A stretch of 64,000 nt of DNA from Allorhizobium borbori (GCF_014196535.1 NZ_JACIDU010000005.1:16126-80125); one strand, 5' to 3'; numbered from the stretch's first letter, positions 1 through 8,662 are shown. Made by a program: numbers and translations. Notes: generated from the letters alone by a model not told the origin.

Positions 1-54
1 CTTCAGTTGCCGCAGCATGATGACGATTGCACCGCTCGCTGGATTATGACGCAT
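1..54 (-). CDS. istB: IS21-family helper ATPase IstB, N-terminal 18 codons only (cut by window edge)
   Basis: The ATG lies at 54 on the minus strand and the frame runs off the left edge. The 18 visible residues begin MRHNPASGAIVIMLRQLK, the usual IstB opening. The start overlaps the last codons of istA by 11 bases, as is normal for IS21 elements, where IstB is the AAA+ ATPase that helps the IstA transposase choose its target. The catalytic Walker motifs lie outside the window. Confidence 0.8.
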   Translation of the reverse strand, partial: MRHNPASGAIVIMLRQLK

Positions 55-1573
55 TGCGGGTCTCCGTCTTTCTCAGGGCATCGTATCGTTCGACATTGGC
101 CTTCGGCTCGTTGGTGAGCGTCAGGGCCTGAGGCGCGTCGATGGTCGGTGGTGTGAAGGAGGATTTGCCGTCGACGAGGCGATGCAGCAGGTTCAGCACG
201 TGCGTCTTGGTCGGAACACCGGACTTCAGCGCCATGTCGACCGCCGACAGGACGGCCTGTTCATCGTGTTGAAGGACGAGTGCCAGGATATCGACCATCT
301 CCCGGTCGCCACCCGGCTTCTTCAGCAGGTATTGCTGCAAGGCGCGGAATGCATCGGGGAGTTCGGCGAACGGTGCGCCATTGCGAAGCGCACCCGGCTT
401 TCGCTGCACCACCGCCAGATAGTGCCGCCAGTCGTAGATCGTCTGCCCTGGCCGGTCGTGGGAACGATCAATGACGCGACGATGCTCGCAAATGATCTGT
501 CCTTCTGCGGCGACCACAACACGGTCTGGGTAAACCCTTAGACTCACCGGCCGATTGGCGAAGGACGCCGGGACGCTGTAGCGATTGCGCTCCAGATGCA
601 CGAGGCAGGTCGGAGAAACGCGCTTGGTGTATTCGACAAACCCATCGAACGGCCGAGTAATGGGCATGAGCGCGCGAGCTTCTTCCGCCCATATGTCGGC
701 AATGGTGCCGCGCATCTGACCGTGCGGGGTCTGTGCCCAGAAGTCCTTGCAGCGTTGCTCGAGCCAGTCGTTCAAAGCGTCAAGCGATGGAAACCGCGGA
801 ACGGGTTGAAAGAACCGATGACGCGCATCTTGAACGTTCTTCTCGACTTGTCCCTTCTCCCAGCCTGAAGCCGGATTGCAAAACTCGGGTTCAAACAGGT
901 AGTGGCTGGCCATTGCCTGGAATCGGACGTTGACGTCACGCTCTTTGCCGCGGCCGACCTTGTCGATCACGGTGCGCATATTGTCGTAGATGCCACGACC
1001 GGGGACGCCCCCGAACACGCGGAATGCATGATTGTGGGCATCGAACAGCATCTCGTGTGTCTGCAGGAGATAGGCTCGGACGATGAAGGCGCGGCTGTAG
1101 CTCAGCTTCGTATGCGCCACCTGTAGTTTGGTGCGCTCATTGCCAATGATGGCCCAGTCTTCCGACCAGTCGAACTGGAAGGCTTCACCGGGGGCGAACG
1201 CCAAGGGCACATACGTCCCGCGGCCCGTCGTCTGCAATTCCCTTTGACGATCATCACGCCATTCCCGAGCGAAGGCCGCCACTCGGTTATAGGAACCCTC
1301 GTAACCAAGGCTCACCAGATCAGCATGCAACTGCTTCATCGTCCGCTTCTGTTTGCGGTTCTTCTTGGATTCCGTCTTCAGCCAGGCAGACAACCGATCT
1401 GCAAACGGATCAAGCTTGCTCGGCCGCTCCGGGACCTTGAACTTCGGTTCCACACCATCAAGGCGCAGGTATTTGCGGATGGTATTCCGGGATAGGCCGG
1501 TCCTGCGGCAAATCTCCCGGATCGATTGATGCTCTCGAAAATGCCAGCGTCGGATCACGCTCAATAACGCCAT
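44..1573 (-). CDS. istA: IS21-family transposase IstA
   Basis: This is the DDE transposase of an IS21 element, about 509 residues, full length for the family. It opens with a helix-turn-helix typical of IstA (RRWHFREHQSIREICRRTGL region), followed by a DDE core with an FQFDWSEDW segment (first catalytic Asp) and an FGGVPGRGIYDNMRT segment (second Asp). An open frame extends upstream to 1639, but the ATG at 1573 gives the canonical MALLSVIRRWHF start and the extra residues lie in the element's terminal repeats, so I chose 1573. It is followed by istB with a short overlap. The frame is intact, so the element may be functional if istB is complete outside the window. Confidence 0.93.
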   Translation of the reverse strand: MALLSVIRRWHFREHQSIREICRRTGLSRNTIRKYLRLDGVEPKFKVPERPSKLDPFADRLSAWLKTESKKNRKQKRTMKQLHADLVSLGYEGSYNRVAAFAREWRDDRQRELQTTGRGTYVPLAFAPGEAFQFDWSEDWAIIGNERTKLQVAHTKLSYSRAFIVRAYLLQTHEMLFDAHNHAFRVFGGVPGRGIYDNMRTVIDKVGRGKERDVNVRFQAMASHYLFEPEFCNPASGWEKGQVEKNVQDARHRFFQPVPRFPSLDALNDWLEQRCKDFWAQTPHGQMRGTIADIWAEEARALMPITRPFDGFVEYTKRVSPTCLVHLERNRYSVPASFANRPVSLRVYPDRVVVAAEGQIICEHRRVIDRSHDRPGQTIYDWRHYLAVVQRKPGALRNGAPFAELPDAFRALQQYLLKKPGGDREMVDILALVLQHDEQAVLSAVDMALKSGVPTKTHVLNLLHRLVDGKSSFTPPTIDAPQALTLTNEPKANVERYDALRKTETRNAS

Positions 1574-1625
1574 GTCGATCACTCCATAGCCCTCGCTGAA
1601 AACATGCGAGGGAAGGTTGGAACAT

Positions 1626-1685
1626 GGGTCAATTCTCAATGGAAATATCAGGCCACGCCGGGTCAGTTCTCAGTGGAAATCAACA
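1626..1685. repeat. IS21 terminal repeats and element end
   Basis: Two near-identical 21-bp direct repeats lie at 1626-1646 and 1660-1680 (GGGTCARTTCTCARTGGAAAT), 34 bp apart, just upstream of istA. IS21 elements carry such multiple terminal repeats as transposase sites. Read on the minus strand, the outer boundary begins TGTTGATTTCC at 1685, matching the TG...CA ends of the family. IS6-type coding sequence starts immediately after this point, so 1685/1686 is the likely insertion junction. Confidence 0.75.
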
Positions 1686-2232
1686 GCCTATCATCGAAAA
1701 GCGGCTGCGCCAGTTTCGCCGGCCGCATTGTGGTTCATTCAGGATTGACGAGACCTACGTCAAGATCCGGGGCAAGTGGCGTTACCTGTACCGCGCCATC
1801 GACAAGCACGGCAACCCGGTCGACTTCTTGCTCACGGCTAAGCGCGATCTCGACGCCGCTAAACGCTTCTTCCGCAAGATGCTCAAGGATGAGCAGTTGC
1901 TATCGCCGGGGAAGATCGGGACCGATGGCGCCAGTACATTTCCTTCTGCGATGAAAGCAGCCGTCGATGATGGGCTTTTGCATCCGAACCCGGTCCATTA
2001 TGTCACCAAGCATCTGCAGCAAGGCATCGAAAGCGATCACTTCCGAGTGAAGAAGAACATGCCTAAGATCGGCGGTTTACAGTCATTCAAAACGGCTCGC
2101 CGGACGATCGCCGGGTTCGAAGCGATGTTGTGGCTGCGCAAAGGCTTCGGATTTTCCGGCGAGTGGACCGTCAACGATCAAAACGATCTGCTCGGGCGCC
2201 TCTTCGGACTTCAAAAGGTTAACAAAGCGTGA
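1686..2232 (+). pseudogene. IS6-family transposase remnant, 5' truncated by the IS21 insertion
   Basis: About 180 residues of an IS6-family DDE transposase remain in frame: the first catalytic Asp in RIDETYVKIRGKW, the second in IGTDGAS, and the Glu in QQGIESDHFRVKK, through to a natural stop. The N-terminal zinc-ribbon/HTH region is missing and sequence upstream of 1686 is the end of the IS21 element. The open frame upstream (from 1624) is only a read-through of IS21 terminal DNA. The catalytic residues are present, but without its DNA-binding head it should be inactive. It is a different IS6 lineage from the intact element at 15476-16284. Confidence 0.85.
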
Positions 2233-2283
2233 AAGCTGGGTGATTATCGGCTCAACGCGTCCTATCGCCAGCTTTGCGACACG

Positions 2284-2430
2284 CCCCATCAGGATGGCCC
2301 GGTGACGGACGTCCCGCAGGCTGTCGGTCCTGCAGGTCGCAACGAGGCGTGCCAGCTCATAGCCGGTGACGGCCTTGGCGCTGTTGCTTTTCCTTGAGCG
2401 CGGCACGGCGCGCACGGCAAGGCGGAACAC
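2284..2430 (-). pseudogene. Tyrosine recombinase (integrase) fragment
   Basis: About 49 residues on the minus strand (AKAVTGYELARLVATCRTDS, then LRDVRHRAILMG) resemble the stretch just before the catalytic arginine of plasmid and island tyrosine recombinases; compare LRGLRDRAMLLVGFAGGLRR in the intact recombinase at 8775-9908. Similarity stops after ILMG, before the catalytic Arg box. Only a fragment remains. The assignment is by eye and moderate. Confidence 0.45.
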
Positions 2431-2838
2431 CGGCTTGAGGGCTGGGGAGGCGAAGGCCCCCTGAAGCCCGCGCGATTTCGTCAGCGTGGATCAGTTCGAC
2501 AGCCGACGCCGCAGGGTGTCGGCGGCTTGTAGCTGGAGGCGCGCAAGAAGCCCTGGAGGCACAGCCTGTCCTCGACCTCGGCCGGCATGCCGTGCTGCTG
2601 ATCCGTCAGGCGCCTTTGCGCATCCCACAGGTGATAGGCGACTTACTGAAATGCCTGTTCGCGACTTTGTGAAACCCGCACATCGTCGCAGCGCGCAGTT
2701 CTCCATGGTGAATAGCGGCCTGCGCACCGCTGCGAGAACGCTTCAACTTCGCGCCGTGAAGTTGATGTTAACCAGAGTTTTTACAGCGCGATTAATTCGG
2801 GCGTCTTATTATTGTCCGACCCGGAGATAACAATATCC
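2431..2838. other. Gap without a supported gene
   Basis: Several short overlapping frames exist in both directions, none with recognisable domains. The last 80 bases are AT-rich (around 2765-2815) and probably hold the promoter of the GGDEF-EAL gene, but I cannot place clean -35/-10 boxes. The GC-rich part (2450-2640) may belong to the same decayed mobile element as the integrase fragment. Confidence 0.4.
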
Positions 2839-5031
2839 ATGCAGAGTTTGGCGCGATTGAAATGGCTCTCCAATGTGGCGCTTGCCGCACTCGTTTCTCT
2901 TTGTTTCGGGGGACTTGTAGCCGGCACCCTTTTTTGGGCCGCTGCTCGATCGGATGAAGTGGCGGGAACCCGACAGCGTGATCTTGCCAAGTTGATAGTC
3001 TCCAAGGCCCAGATCGGGGTCGCCCATGACCAGGAAAGTGCAACGGTTTGGGATGACGCGGTCCGGGAGGTCAGCGCAGGTAATCTTGAGTGGATTGATA
3101 CCAATCTCGGACAGTGGATGCACACCTATTTTGGCCATGACGTTGCTCTTGTCACCGCCGCTGATGGGAAGCCTATCTATCAATTTAGCGCGTCTTCAGA
3201 CGAAGTCGTATCGCCTGAGCAAATTCAGGCAGCCTACCAGCCGCTGGCTGAAACTCTACGTCAACGTCTGGCAGCCGAAGCTACCGAGGGCGTGAATGAT
3301 CGTGTCCTGACGATCGGTGAAAGCGATATCACCCAAATCAACGGTCATCCGGCCATTGTCAGTGTCAAACCGATCGTGTCTGATACCGGCGATATTGAGC
3401 AGACGCCGGGACAGCAAAATCTTCATATTGCCATCCGCTATCTCGATGGGAGCTTTCCCTTAGAGGTTGGAAATGAATATCAGTTTTCCGAGATGACATA
3501 CGAGTCCGTCTGGACACGAACCGGTGATCGAGCGTTCATACCGCTTGAAATGCGCTCCGGAGGTGTTGTCGGATATCTGACCTGGCGACCGTTCCAGCCG
3601 GGGAGGAGTGTCTTGCACGCCACGCTGCCTACGGTCGGCGTGATCATGGCGTTGATTTTTATCGCGACAATCGTGGTGACGAACGCCATCAGAAGGCGTT
3701 CGGATAAGCTTTCGGAAAGCCGACAGCAACTCAGTCATCTGGCTTTGCACGACCCGTTGACTGGACTTGCGAACCGCACGCAGTTTAGCAAGGCTCTTGA
3801 GCGGTGCCTGAGCTCGGCGTCGGAAGATCAGAGCACCTCGGTCCTATTTGTCGATCTTGATCGCTTCAAAGCGGTCAATGACACTTTTGGCCATCCCGTC
3901 GGCGACCGTTTGCTGACACTTGTCGCCGAGCGCATGCGCGAGATCATTCCATCGGCGTTGATTGCACGGATCGGAGGCGACGAGTTTAATATCCTGCTTC
4001 AAAACACCGATGAACAGGCCATTGTGGATGCCTGCGGACGGATCGTCAAAAACCTGCATGAGCCGTTTATGATTGACGGGCGTCATATTTCGATCGGAGC
4101 CAGTGTTGGCGCTTCCTCCACGAACGGTGCGATTGATCCGTTTGAACTGACCAGACAAGCCGACATCGCGCTGTATCATGCGAAGGCGGCCGGCAGGAAC
4201 ACTTACGCGCTGTTCGGCGAACATATGGATGAGCTGTTGCGCACGCGCCGGGCATTAGAGCAGGACTTGCGCTTGGCACTCAGGGAGGGAACGACGATCG
4301 AAGCCGTTTTCCAGCCTGTTTTTGCTTCCGATACGGGCGAACTCACTTCCATGGAGGCTCTTGCCCGGTGGAACCACAAAAAACTGGGCCCGATTGCGCC
4401 TGACATATTCATTCCGTTGGCTGAGGAGACGGGCCTGATCGCGGATATCGGCCAGATTATCCTTGATGACACTTGTCGATGCCTAGTGGATGCCCCGTCC
4501 ACAGTCTCAATTGCTGTCAATGTCTCGGCTATCGAGCTGGCGTCGCCGTCTTTTCCGCTTCGGGTCTTGTCCACGCTCGAGAGCTGGGAGATCGATCCCT
4601 CGCGACTTGAGCTCGAGATTACCGAAAGCGTCGCTGTTGAAAAGAGGGGGGCTGTTGAAAGTAATATTGCGTCGCTTAGAGGCGCTGGCGTCCGATTTGC
4701 GATCGATGATTTCGGCACTGGCTATTCGTCTTTTGCGCGAATCCGAACATTGGAAATCGATAGAATGAAGATCGACAGGTCGTTCATTCAGGACATGGAG
4801 CAAAGTGGAAACAAGGAACTTGTGTCGGCCATGATTGCGATGGCCCATGCAAGAGGGATGAAGATCACAGCAGAAGGTGTCGAAACGCTTTCTCAGTGCC
4901 AGGCGCTGAAGGCACTAAGATGTGACAATCTCCAAGGCTACCTGCTTTCCAAACCCTTGTCGCGCGATATGGCGCTGTCAAAGATTGGTTCAGATACGTC
5001 GGAAACGTTGGGGCCTATTGCCAAGGCATGA
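2839..5031 (+). CDS. CHASE4-GGDEF-EAL membrane protein (bifunctional c-di-GMP cyclase/phosphodiesterase)
   Basis: A 730-residue inner-membrane signalling protein predicted to make and/or break cyclic di-GMP. Order: transmembrane helix near residues 8-30, a periplasmic CHASE4-type sensor (about 35-250), a second transmembrane helix (about 258-280), a GGDEF domain with intact GGDEF at 379-383, and an EAL domain with EAL at 506-508, a DDFGTGYSS loop near 620 and a QGYLLSKP motif near the end. The key motifs of both enzyme domains look intact, so activity cannot be assigned to one direction. An upstream TTG at 2812 is in frame, but the GGAG at about 2823 precedes the ATG at 2839, which starts directly before the membrane helix. 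No partner gene lies nearby; IS fragments flank it on both sides. Confidence 0.9.
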   Translation: MQSLARLKWLSNVALAALVSLCFGGLVAGTLFWAAARSDEVAGTRQRDLAKLIVSKAQIGVAHDQESATVWDDAVREVSAGNLEWIDTNLGQWMHTYFGHDVALVTAADGKPIYQFSASSDEVVSPEQIQAAYQPLAETLRQRLAAEATEGVNDRVLTIGESDITQINGHPAIVSVKPIVSDTGDIEQTPGQQNLHIAIRYLDGSFPLEVGNEYQFSEMTYESVWTRTGDRAFIPLEMRSGGVVGYLTWRPFQPGRSVLHATLPTVGVIMALIFIATIVVTNAIRRRSDKLSESRQQLSHLALHDPLTGLANRTQFSKALERCLSSASEDQSTSVLFVDLDRFKAVNDTFGHPVGDRLLTLVAERMREIIPSALIARIGGDEFNILLQNTDEQAIVDACGRIVKNLHEPFMIDGRHISIGASVGASSTNGAIDPFELTRQADIALYHAKAAGRNTYALFGEHMDELLRTRRALEQDLRLALREGTTIEAVFQPVFASDTGELTSMEALARWNHKKLGPIAPDIFIPLAEETGLIADIGQIILDDTCRCLVDAPSTVSIAVNVSAIELASPSFPLRVLSTLESWEIDPSRLELEITESVAVEKRGAVESNIASLRGAGVRFAIDDFGTGYSSFARIRTLEIDRMKIDRSFIQDMEQSGNKELVSAMIAMAHARGMKITAEGVETLSQCQALKALRCDNLQGYLLSKPLSRDMALSKIGSDTSETLGPIAKA

Positions 5032-5042
5032 CGAAATGATGC

Positions 5043-5345
5043 CAGCGTTTTTTGGTCAAGAAGCCGAAGGCACGCGGGGCATAACCGACGGCCTTCTCTA
5101 CGTGACCTTTATCGGTGCCCTTCCCAGGACCCGCCATAGCGATGCTGGGTCAGGTGGTGGGATAGGAAATCGTTGAACAAGCGCCGCCCGCTTGCGGGTG
5201 CCGTCGGGACGGATCCTCGCTGCCAGGCGGCAGTCATTATCGTAGACGAGTGATTGCGGCACGGCCCCGAAGCCGGCGAATGTATCGATGTGGCCATCCA
5301 CCCGAGCAACGGTCGTCGCGTTTGGGTGGACACCGACGACTGCCA
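5043..5345 (-). pseudogene. IS21 IstA remnant, frameshifted
   Basis: Minus-strand translation gives IstA core segments in order but in different frames: a GAVPQSLVYDND stretch and RIRPDGTRKRAAL, then LSHHLTQHRYG in a second frame, then TDKGHVEKAVGYAPRAF. These match the middle of an IstA of a different subgroup from the one at 44-1573. At least two frame changes and the loss of both ends show it is dead. It separates the c-di-GMP gene from the ArsR regulator. Confidence 0.75.
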
Positions 5346-5579
5346 ATCGGAGGGGCGGCCTCAGCTTTGTCTATTTTTTTAACAAAATCATATGTTTATT
5401 GTATGTATGCGCAGGAGTACCATTCGGTGCTATTTCACACCATGGGCTTCACCGGCAAGAATCCGTTGGCATCGTGGCGCATGGGTGAAACAGAATGTTG
5501 CATCGCGGCAATGTGTGCATTGACGAAAAATGTCCCGACGATCAGGTTGCCTTTAAGTCATACGAAACAGCAGGGACAT

Positions 5580-5924
5580 ATGAAACCTTCCGACAAAATA
5601 TCCACCCAGTTACCGCCCCACGCTGCCGATGGATTCATGGGGCGCGTGGATGAAGTGGAAAAACTGCTACAAGCAATCGCGAACACCCAGCGTGTGAAAA
5701 TCCTGACGACGCTAAAGACGGGGGAGCGTTCAGTGGGCGCATTGGCAGAGGAGTTAAATATGTCTGATTCCGTTACCTCCCAACATTTGAAGAAGCTTAA
5801 AGAAGCTCGGTTGGTGTCCAGCCGCCGAAATGGTAAAGAAAGATACTATTCTGTGACCGTAAATTGTAAATCTCAGGCTGTGTTCCATGCGCTGGATGCT
5901 ATCGCTGACGGGGTAAGTATATGA
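5580..5924 (+). CDS. ArsR-family helix-turn-helix regulator
   Basis: A 114-residue winged-helix protein with the ArsR fold: LLQAIANTQRVKILTTL opening helices, the recognition helix in SDSVTSQHLKKLKEARLV, and the wing at RRNGKERYYSV. No metal-binding ELCVCDL-type motif is visible, so it is more like the NolR or redox/sulfide-type members than ArsR proper. The ATG at 5580 follows CAGGGAC; the open frame reaches back to 5250, but that upstream part runs into the IS21 remnant and AT-rich DNA. No target gene is adjacent downstream. Confidence 0.82.
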   Translation: MKPSDKISTQLPPHAADGFMGRVDEVEKLLQAIANTQRVKILTTLKTGERSVGALAEELNMSDSVTSQHLKKLKEARLVSSRRNGKERYYSVTVNCKSQAVFHALDAIADGVSI

Positions 5925-6379
5925 TACAGGAAGTCACGATTTATTTTTAGTTTTTGACGATCGAATGCAGAACGGAAGCCGATCGAATCGGAAACATTGG
6001 TGTTATTTTATGGTGCTTAGTTTATTGCTCTTATATCATCAATAATATGCCATACGGTAGAGCATGTGCGGAGCAGGTGCAGTCCTGCATGGCTTGATAG
6101 ATCCCAAAGATTGGCCAAAGATGTCGAAAAGTCCATCGCCTCATCAGAGGCATGGGTCTTGATTGAACATACACGCCTGATGACCCGACGGCTTGCAAGG
6201 TGTCGATATCATTGAACGCTTTTCGGGTTCGATTCTCAAACCATCCCATTCAGGTTCAGGAGAGCGTGCAATAGAACCCGGAGGTACTCTCGTTGAACGA
6301 GGTCAAGGACAATCGGGTAAACATCACACAGTTCAATAATATCAGCCTTTTGCACGGCCGAACAACTCAGTTGTTGCTA
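5925..6379. other. Gap without a supported gene
   Basis: This 455-base stretch is more AT-rich than its surroundings, particularly at 5930-6060. Short frames exist on both strands, but none shows a domain, a good ribosome site or convincing composition. A tRNA-like GGGTTCGATTC string at about 6225-6235 has no matching stems. It probably holds decayed DNA and the 3' flank of the TadG-like gene. Confidence 0.4.
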
Positions 6380-7666
6380 TTACCCTGTGATGCGTGGCTT
6401 GCCGGCAATCTTGTAAAAGAGGGCGTTCATGGCTGCGCTCAGATCGCTACCGAGGCCAACCTCGAAATAGAGCCCGTCGGAGGCGCATTCTTTCATCTTG
6501 GTGGCGATTTCTGCCTGGAACGGCTTGATCCAGTAATTGTACCAGCCGTTCTTCGGAAGAGGCAGATAGGTGGTGTAGAGAACGGCGATCTTCACCCCCT
6601 GCGCCTTCATCGGCGTGCAGAACTTGGTGTCGATCGGCTCCTGGCAACGGGTTCCTGTGGTCTGCTTCGTGCAACCGGAGGACTTGGCACTGTCCCCAAC
6701 GCCATCCGCGACCAGGAAGAGAACCTTCTCACGGTCGGTTTTCGAAGATCCCTTGCCACCGTTGCCGACAATCGACTTGATGTTGTTCAGCGCCAGATCA
6801 AAGCTTGTCGTCTGGTCGTTGTTGTAACCCTGATAGGGAATGGTCATCAGATCGACGGCATTGGCCATCGTCTTGACGGCGGCCAGATCGGTCGATGGTG
6901 TTGAGATGGTTGTCAGGCCCATCGTCTCTGCCTTGGCGCCGAATGTGTAGACGGCCATGCGGAACTGTTCGTCGGAAACGCGCGTTGCCGCCGCGGTATC
7001 CGTCAGTGTCTGCGTTGCCTGGCGCACGACATCGATACGCATCTTTACGCCAAGCGACTTGGCCAACGTGTAATTGTTCGTGGTGTCTGTCGTGTGGCAG
7101 GCGAAGGCACAGGTGTCGCTGGTGTTTTTCTCCATGGTCTCAATGCCGGCTTCCGTGGCGGCGACGCCCATCGAGGGTGTGTTGTCGATGAGGATATGGA
7201 AGTCGACGAAATGATTGTCCGGCGAGACGGCTGACGAACTGCCGGTGACGTCGATCTTGCTGACATTGATGATGCTGAGGAAACTTGTCGGCACGTTCAG
7301 GGTGAAGTTGACTTTCGAAACAATGTCGGTGGATTGACGAGCGACAGAGATGCCGACGTTCTCTACCAGTGCCTGCTCGGAGGGCGTGAGCTGCGCATTG
7401 AAAAGCTTCAGCGCTTCCTCGGCACCCAGAGCGACTTCGCCATCGCCCGACATGGCCAGCGCTGCTGCCATTGTTGACGATTTCTGCGACAGAACGCCAA
7501 CCGCTGCCGCGTCCGCAGCGTTCTGATAGGCTTCACGGCGTTCCAGCGCGTAGGTGTAATCGACCGCAATTCCGACACACGCGATCATCGGTACCGCCAG
7601 AAGTGCGGTCATGATGCCGAAATTCCCTGAGCGTGAACGGAGAAATGAACTTGTGATGTTGGACAC
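6380..7666 (-). CDS. TadG-like pilus-assembly protein with von Willebrand factor A domain
   Basis: A 428-residue secreted or membrane-anchored protein. The N terminus SRSGNFGIMTALLAVPMIAC is the TadE/TadG-type signal and single helix (residues about 12-35), followed by the RREAYQNAADAAAVG helix of TadG. A VWA domain begins near residue 155 with a MIDAS-like DNTPSMGVA. The usual DxSxS is altered to DNTPS, which may weaken metal binding. Several Cys residues (around CAFACHT and CTKQ...CQEP) suggest disulfides. TadG works with Flp/Tad pilus machinery in the envelope, but no other tad gene lies nearby, so it is an orphan here, as in many rhizobia. Confidence 0.82.
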   Translation of the reverse strand: MSNITSSFLRSRSGNFGIMTALLAVPMIACVGIAVDYTYALERREAYQNAADAAAVGVLSQKSSTMAAALAMSGDGEVALGAEEALKLFNAQLTPSEQALVENVGISVARQSTDIVSKVNFTLNVPTSFLSIINVSKIDVTGSSSAVSPDNHFVDFHILIDNTPSMGVAATEAGIETMEKNTSDTCAFACHTTDTTNNYTLAKSLGVKMRIDVVRQATQTLTDTAAATRVSDEQFRMAVYTFGAKAETMGLTTISTPSTDLAAVKTMANAVDLMTIPYQGYNNDQTTSFDLALNNIKSIVGNGGKGSSKTDREKVLFLVADGVGDSAKSSGCTKQTTGTRCQEPIDTKFCTPMKAQGVKIAVLYTTYLPLPKNGWYNYWIKPFQAEIATKMKECASDGLYFEVGLGSDLSAAMNALFYKIAGKPRITG

Positions 7667-8000
7667 GATGGTTCTCAGACTTAAGCTCTAACGCGAGCTT
7701 CCGAAAGCAGGCCTCATGCCGGGTATATTTCATCTCAGATATCCAAGAATACATCACAAAGCATGAACATCAGCCTAAGTGGGACGGTAAATGAACTACT
7801 ATCTGATGATACCGCTGGAAAGCGTGGCAGAGTCTGAGTTTTCGGCCCGCAGTCGGCGAGCGCTCATTCGCATCATGAATGAGGTCATGCAGCCAGGCGA
7901 GGGACGTGTAGTCCCCGATCAACAGGATGCCCGCGTGGTTTTTGAGCGCACCGTAGGAAAGCATTCGCGGTATCCTTTCTATTATGTCCAAAGGGTGCCG
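7667..8000. other. Intergenic stretch with one possible small gene
   Basis: The 334 bases between the TadG start and the VapC stop contain the candidate small gene at 7770-7961 on the minus strand, and the promoter region of the TadG gene. A plus-strand frame from 7791 runs antisense through vapC and vapB and is not supported. Confidence 0.4.
7770..7961 (-). CDS. Small hypothetical protein, DUF6904-like N-terminal part
   Basis: The 63-residue product contains NHAGILLIGDYTSLAWLHDLIHDANERSP, which looks like the opening of DUF6904-type proteins of unknown function (GDY/F followed by a helix with a leucine-histidine pattern). The ATG at 7961 is preceded by AAAGGATACCGCGA, a reasonable ribosome site. 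It lies 39 bases downstream of vapC on the same strand. The C terminus looks unrelated to the family, so the gene may be truncated or frameshifted. Family assignment is from memory and tentative. Confidence 0.4.
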   Translation of the reverse strand, partial: LSYGALKNHAGILLIGDYTSLAWLHDLIHDANERSPTAGRKLRLCHAFQRYHQIVVHLPSHLG

Positions 8001-8423
8001 TCAGACTCCCCACGGATCAACAATGTCGATTCCAAAGCCTTCAAAATCCTTGGTGTTGCGCGTCGCAAGCGTCAACTGGTGAGCAACGGCAGTGGCTGCA
8101 ATCAGCCCGTGCATCGAGGCGAGCCCACGACCGCTTCGCTTGGCAAGCGCCATGAGATCGCCCCAGGCCGAGGCGACAGGCCCCTCCACCGGAATAATCC
8201 TGTTTTCGAAGCGTTGAGGCAGATCATATGTGAGCCATTCGTCCAGGGCGCCGCGCTTTCGCCCAGCATCCATCAGCGCGACACCGCGGCGAATTTCAGC
8301 GATCGACACGATGCTGATGAACGTACGGTCTTCGTCCAGCCCGTGAAGCCACTTAAGAACAGCTTCATCCGGGCGAGGTTTCGTAACTTCCGACAGAACG
8401 TTCGTATCGAGGAGCAGCCTCAT
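8001..8423 (-). CDS. vapC: VapC/FitB-type PIN-domain toxin with a substituted active-site residue
   Basis: A 140-residue PIN-domain ribonuclease of the VapC/FitB family, the toxin of a type II toxin-antitoxin pair. Asp6 (LLLDTNVLSE), Glu43 (SIAEIRRG) and Asp126 (TRNTKDF) are present. At the position where the family has Asp in (M)DGLIAATA this protein has His105 (SMHGLIAATA, codon CAC rather than GAC). That residue normally binds the catalytic metal, so nuclease activity may be reduced or lost. Its start overlaps the antitoxin stop by four bases, so the two are translationally coupled. Confidence 0.88.
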   Translation of the reverse strand: MRLLLDTNVLSEVTKPRPDEAVLKWLHGLDEDRTFISIVSIAEIRRGVALMDAGRKRGALDEWLTYDLPQRFENRIIPVEGPVASAWGDLMALAKRSGRGLASMHGLIAATAVAHQLTLATRNTKDFEGFGIDIVDPWGV

Positions 8424-8662
8424 AACGACAAGTCACGTGGTTCGTCGTGCTGCCGTTCAAGATCCAGATCCGCGCCGCGCAGAGGCGATGCCAACAGAAA
8501 TTCCGCGAGCGATCCCCTGCGCCCAGTTTTCCGCTGCCATTCTTCCGCGGAAACGACGACCACGCACGGCTTTCCGTTGCGGGTAATTGTCTGAGGCGCC
8601 AATTGCGCACGTTCCATAACTTCCGAGAGCTTTGCCTTCGCGCCAGCGACCGTCCAGCTCAT
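8420..8662 (-). CDS. Phd/YefM-type antitoxin
   Basis: An 80-residue antitoxin with the Phd/YefM N-terminal fold: WTVAGAKAKLSEVMERAQ, then PQTITRNGKPCVVVVSAEEWQ. It should bind DNA through the N-terminal domain and neutralise VapC through its C terminus. The open frame extends to 8746, but the ATG at 8662 gives the standard MSWTVAGAKAKLSEV start. It overlaps vapC by four bases. The C-terminal region LAEFLLASPLRGADLDLER is typical of antitoxins paired with FitB-like toxins. Confidence 0.86.
   Translation of the reverse strand: MSWTVAGAKAKLSEVMERAQLAPQTITRNGKPCVVVVSAEEWQRKTGRRGSLAEFLLASPLRGADLDLERQHDEPRDLSL

Noticed and set aside
831..840. GAACGTTC inside istA, resembling the LacI-type operator core
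   Set aside because: It is within coding sequence of a mobile element and far from cluster 2, so a chance match.
6225..6237. tRNA-like GGGTTCGATTC string
   Set aside because: The T-loop resembles a tRNA, but the flanking bases do not form T or acceptor stems.
7791..8594. 267-residue plus-strand frame over vapBC
   Set aside because: It is antisense to two recognised genes with coupled starts.
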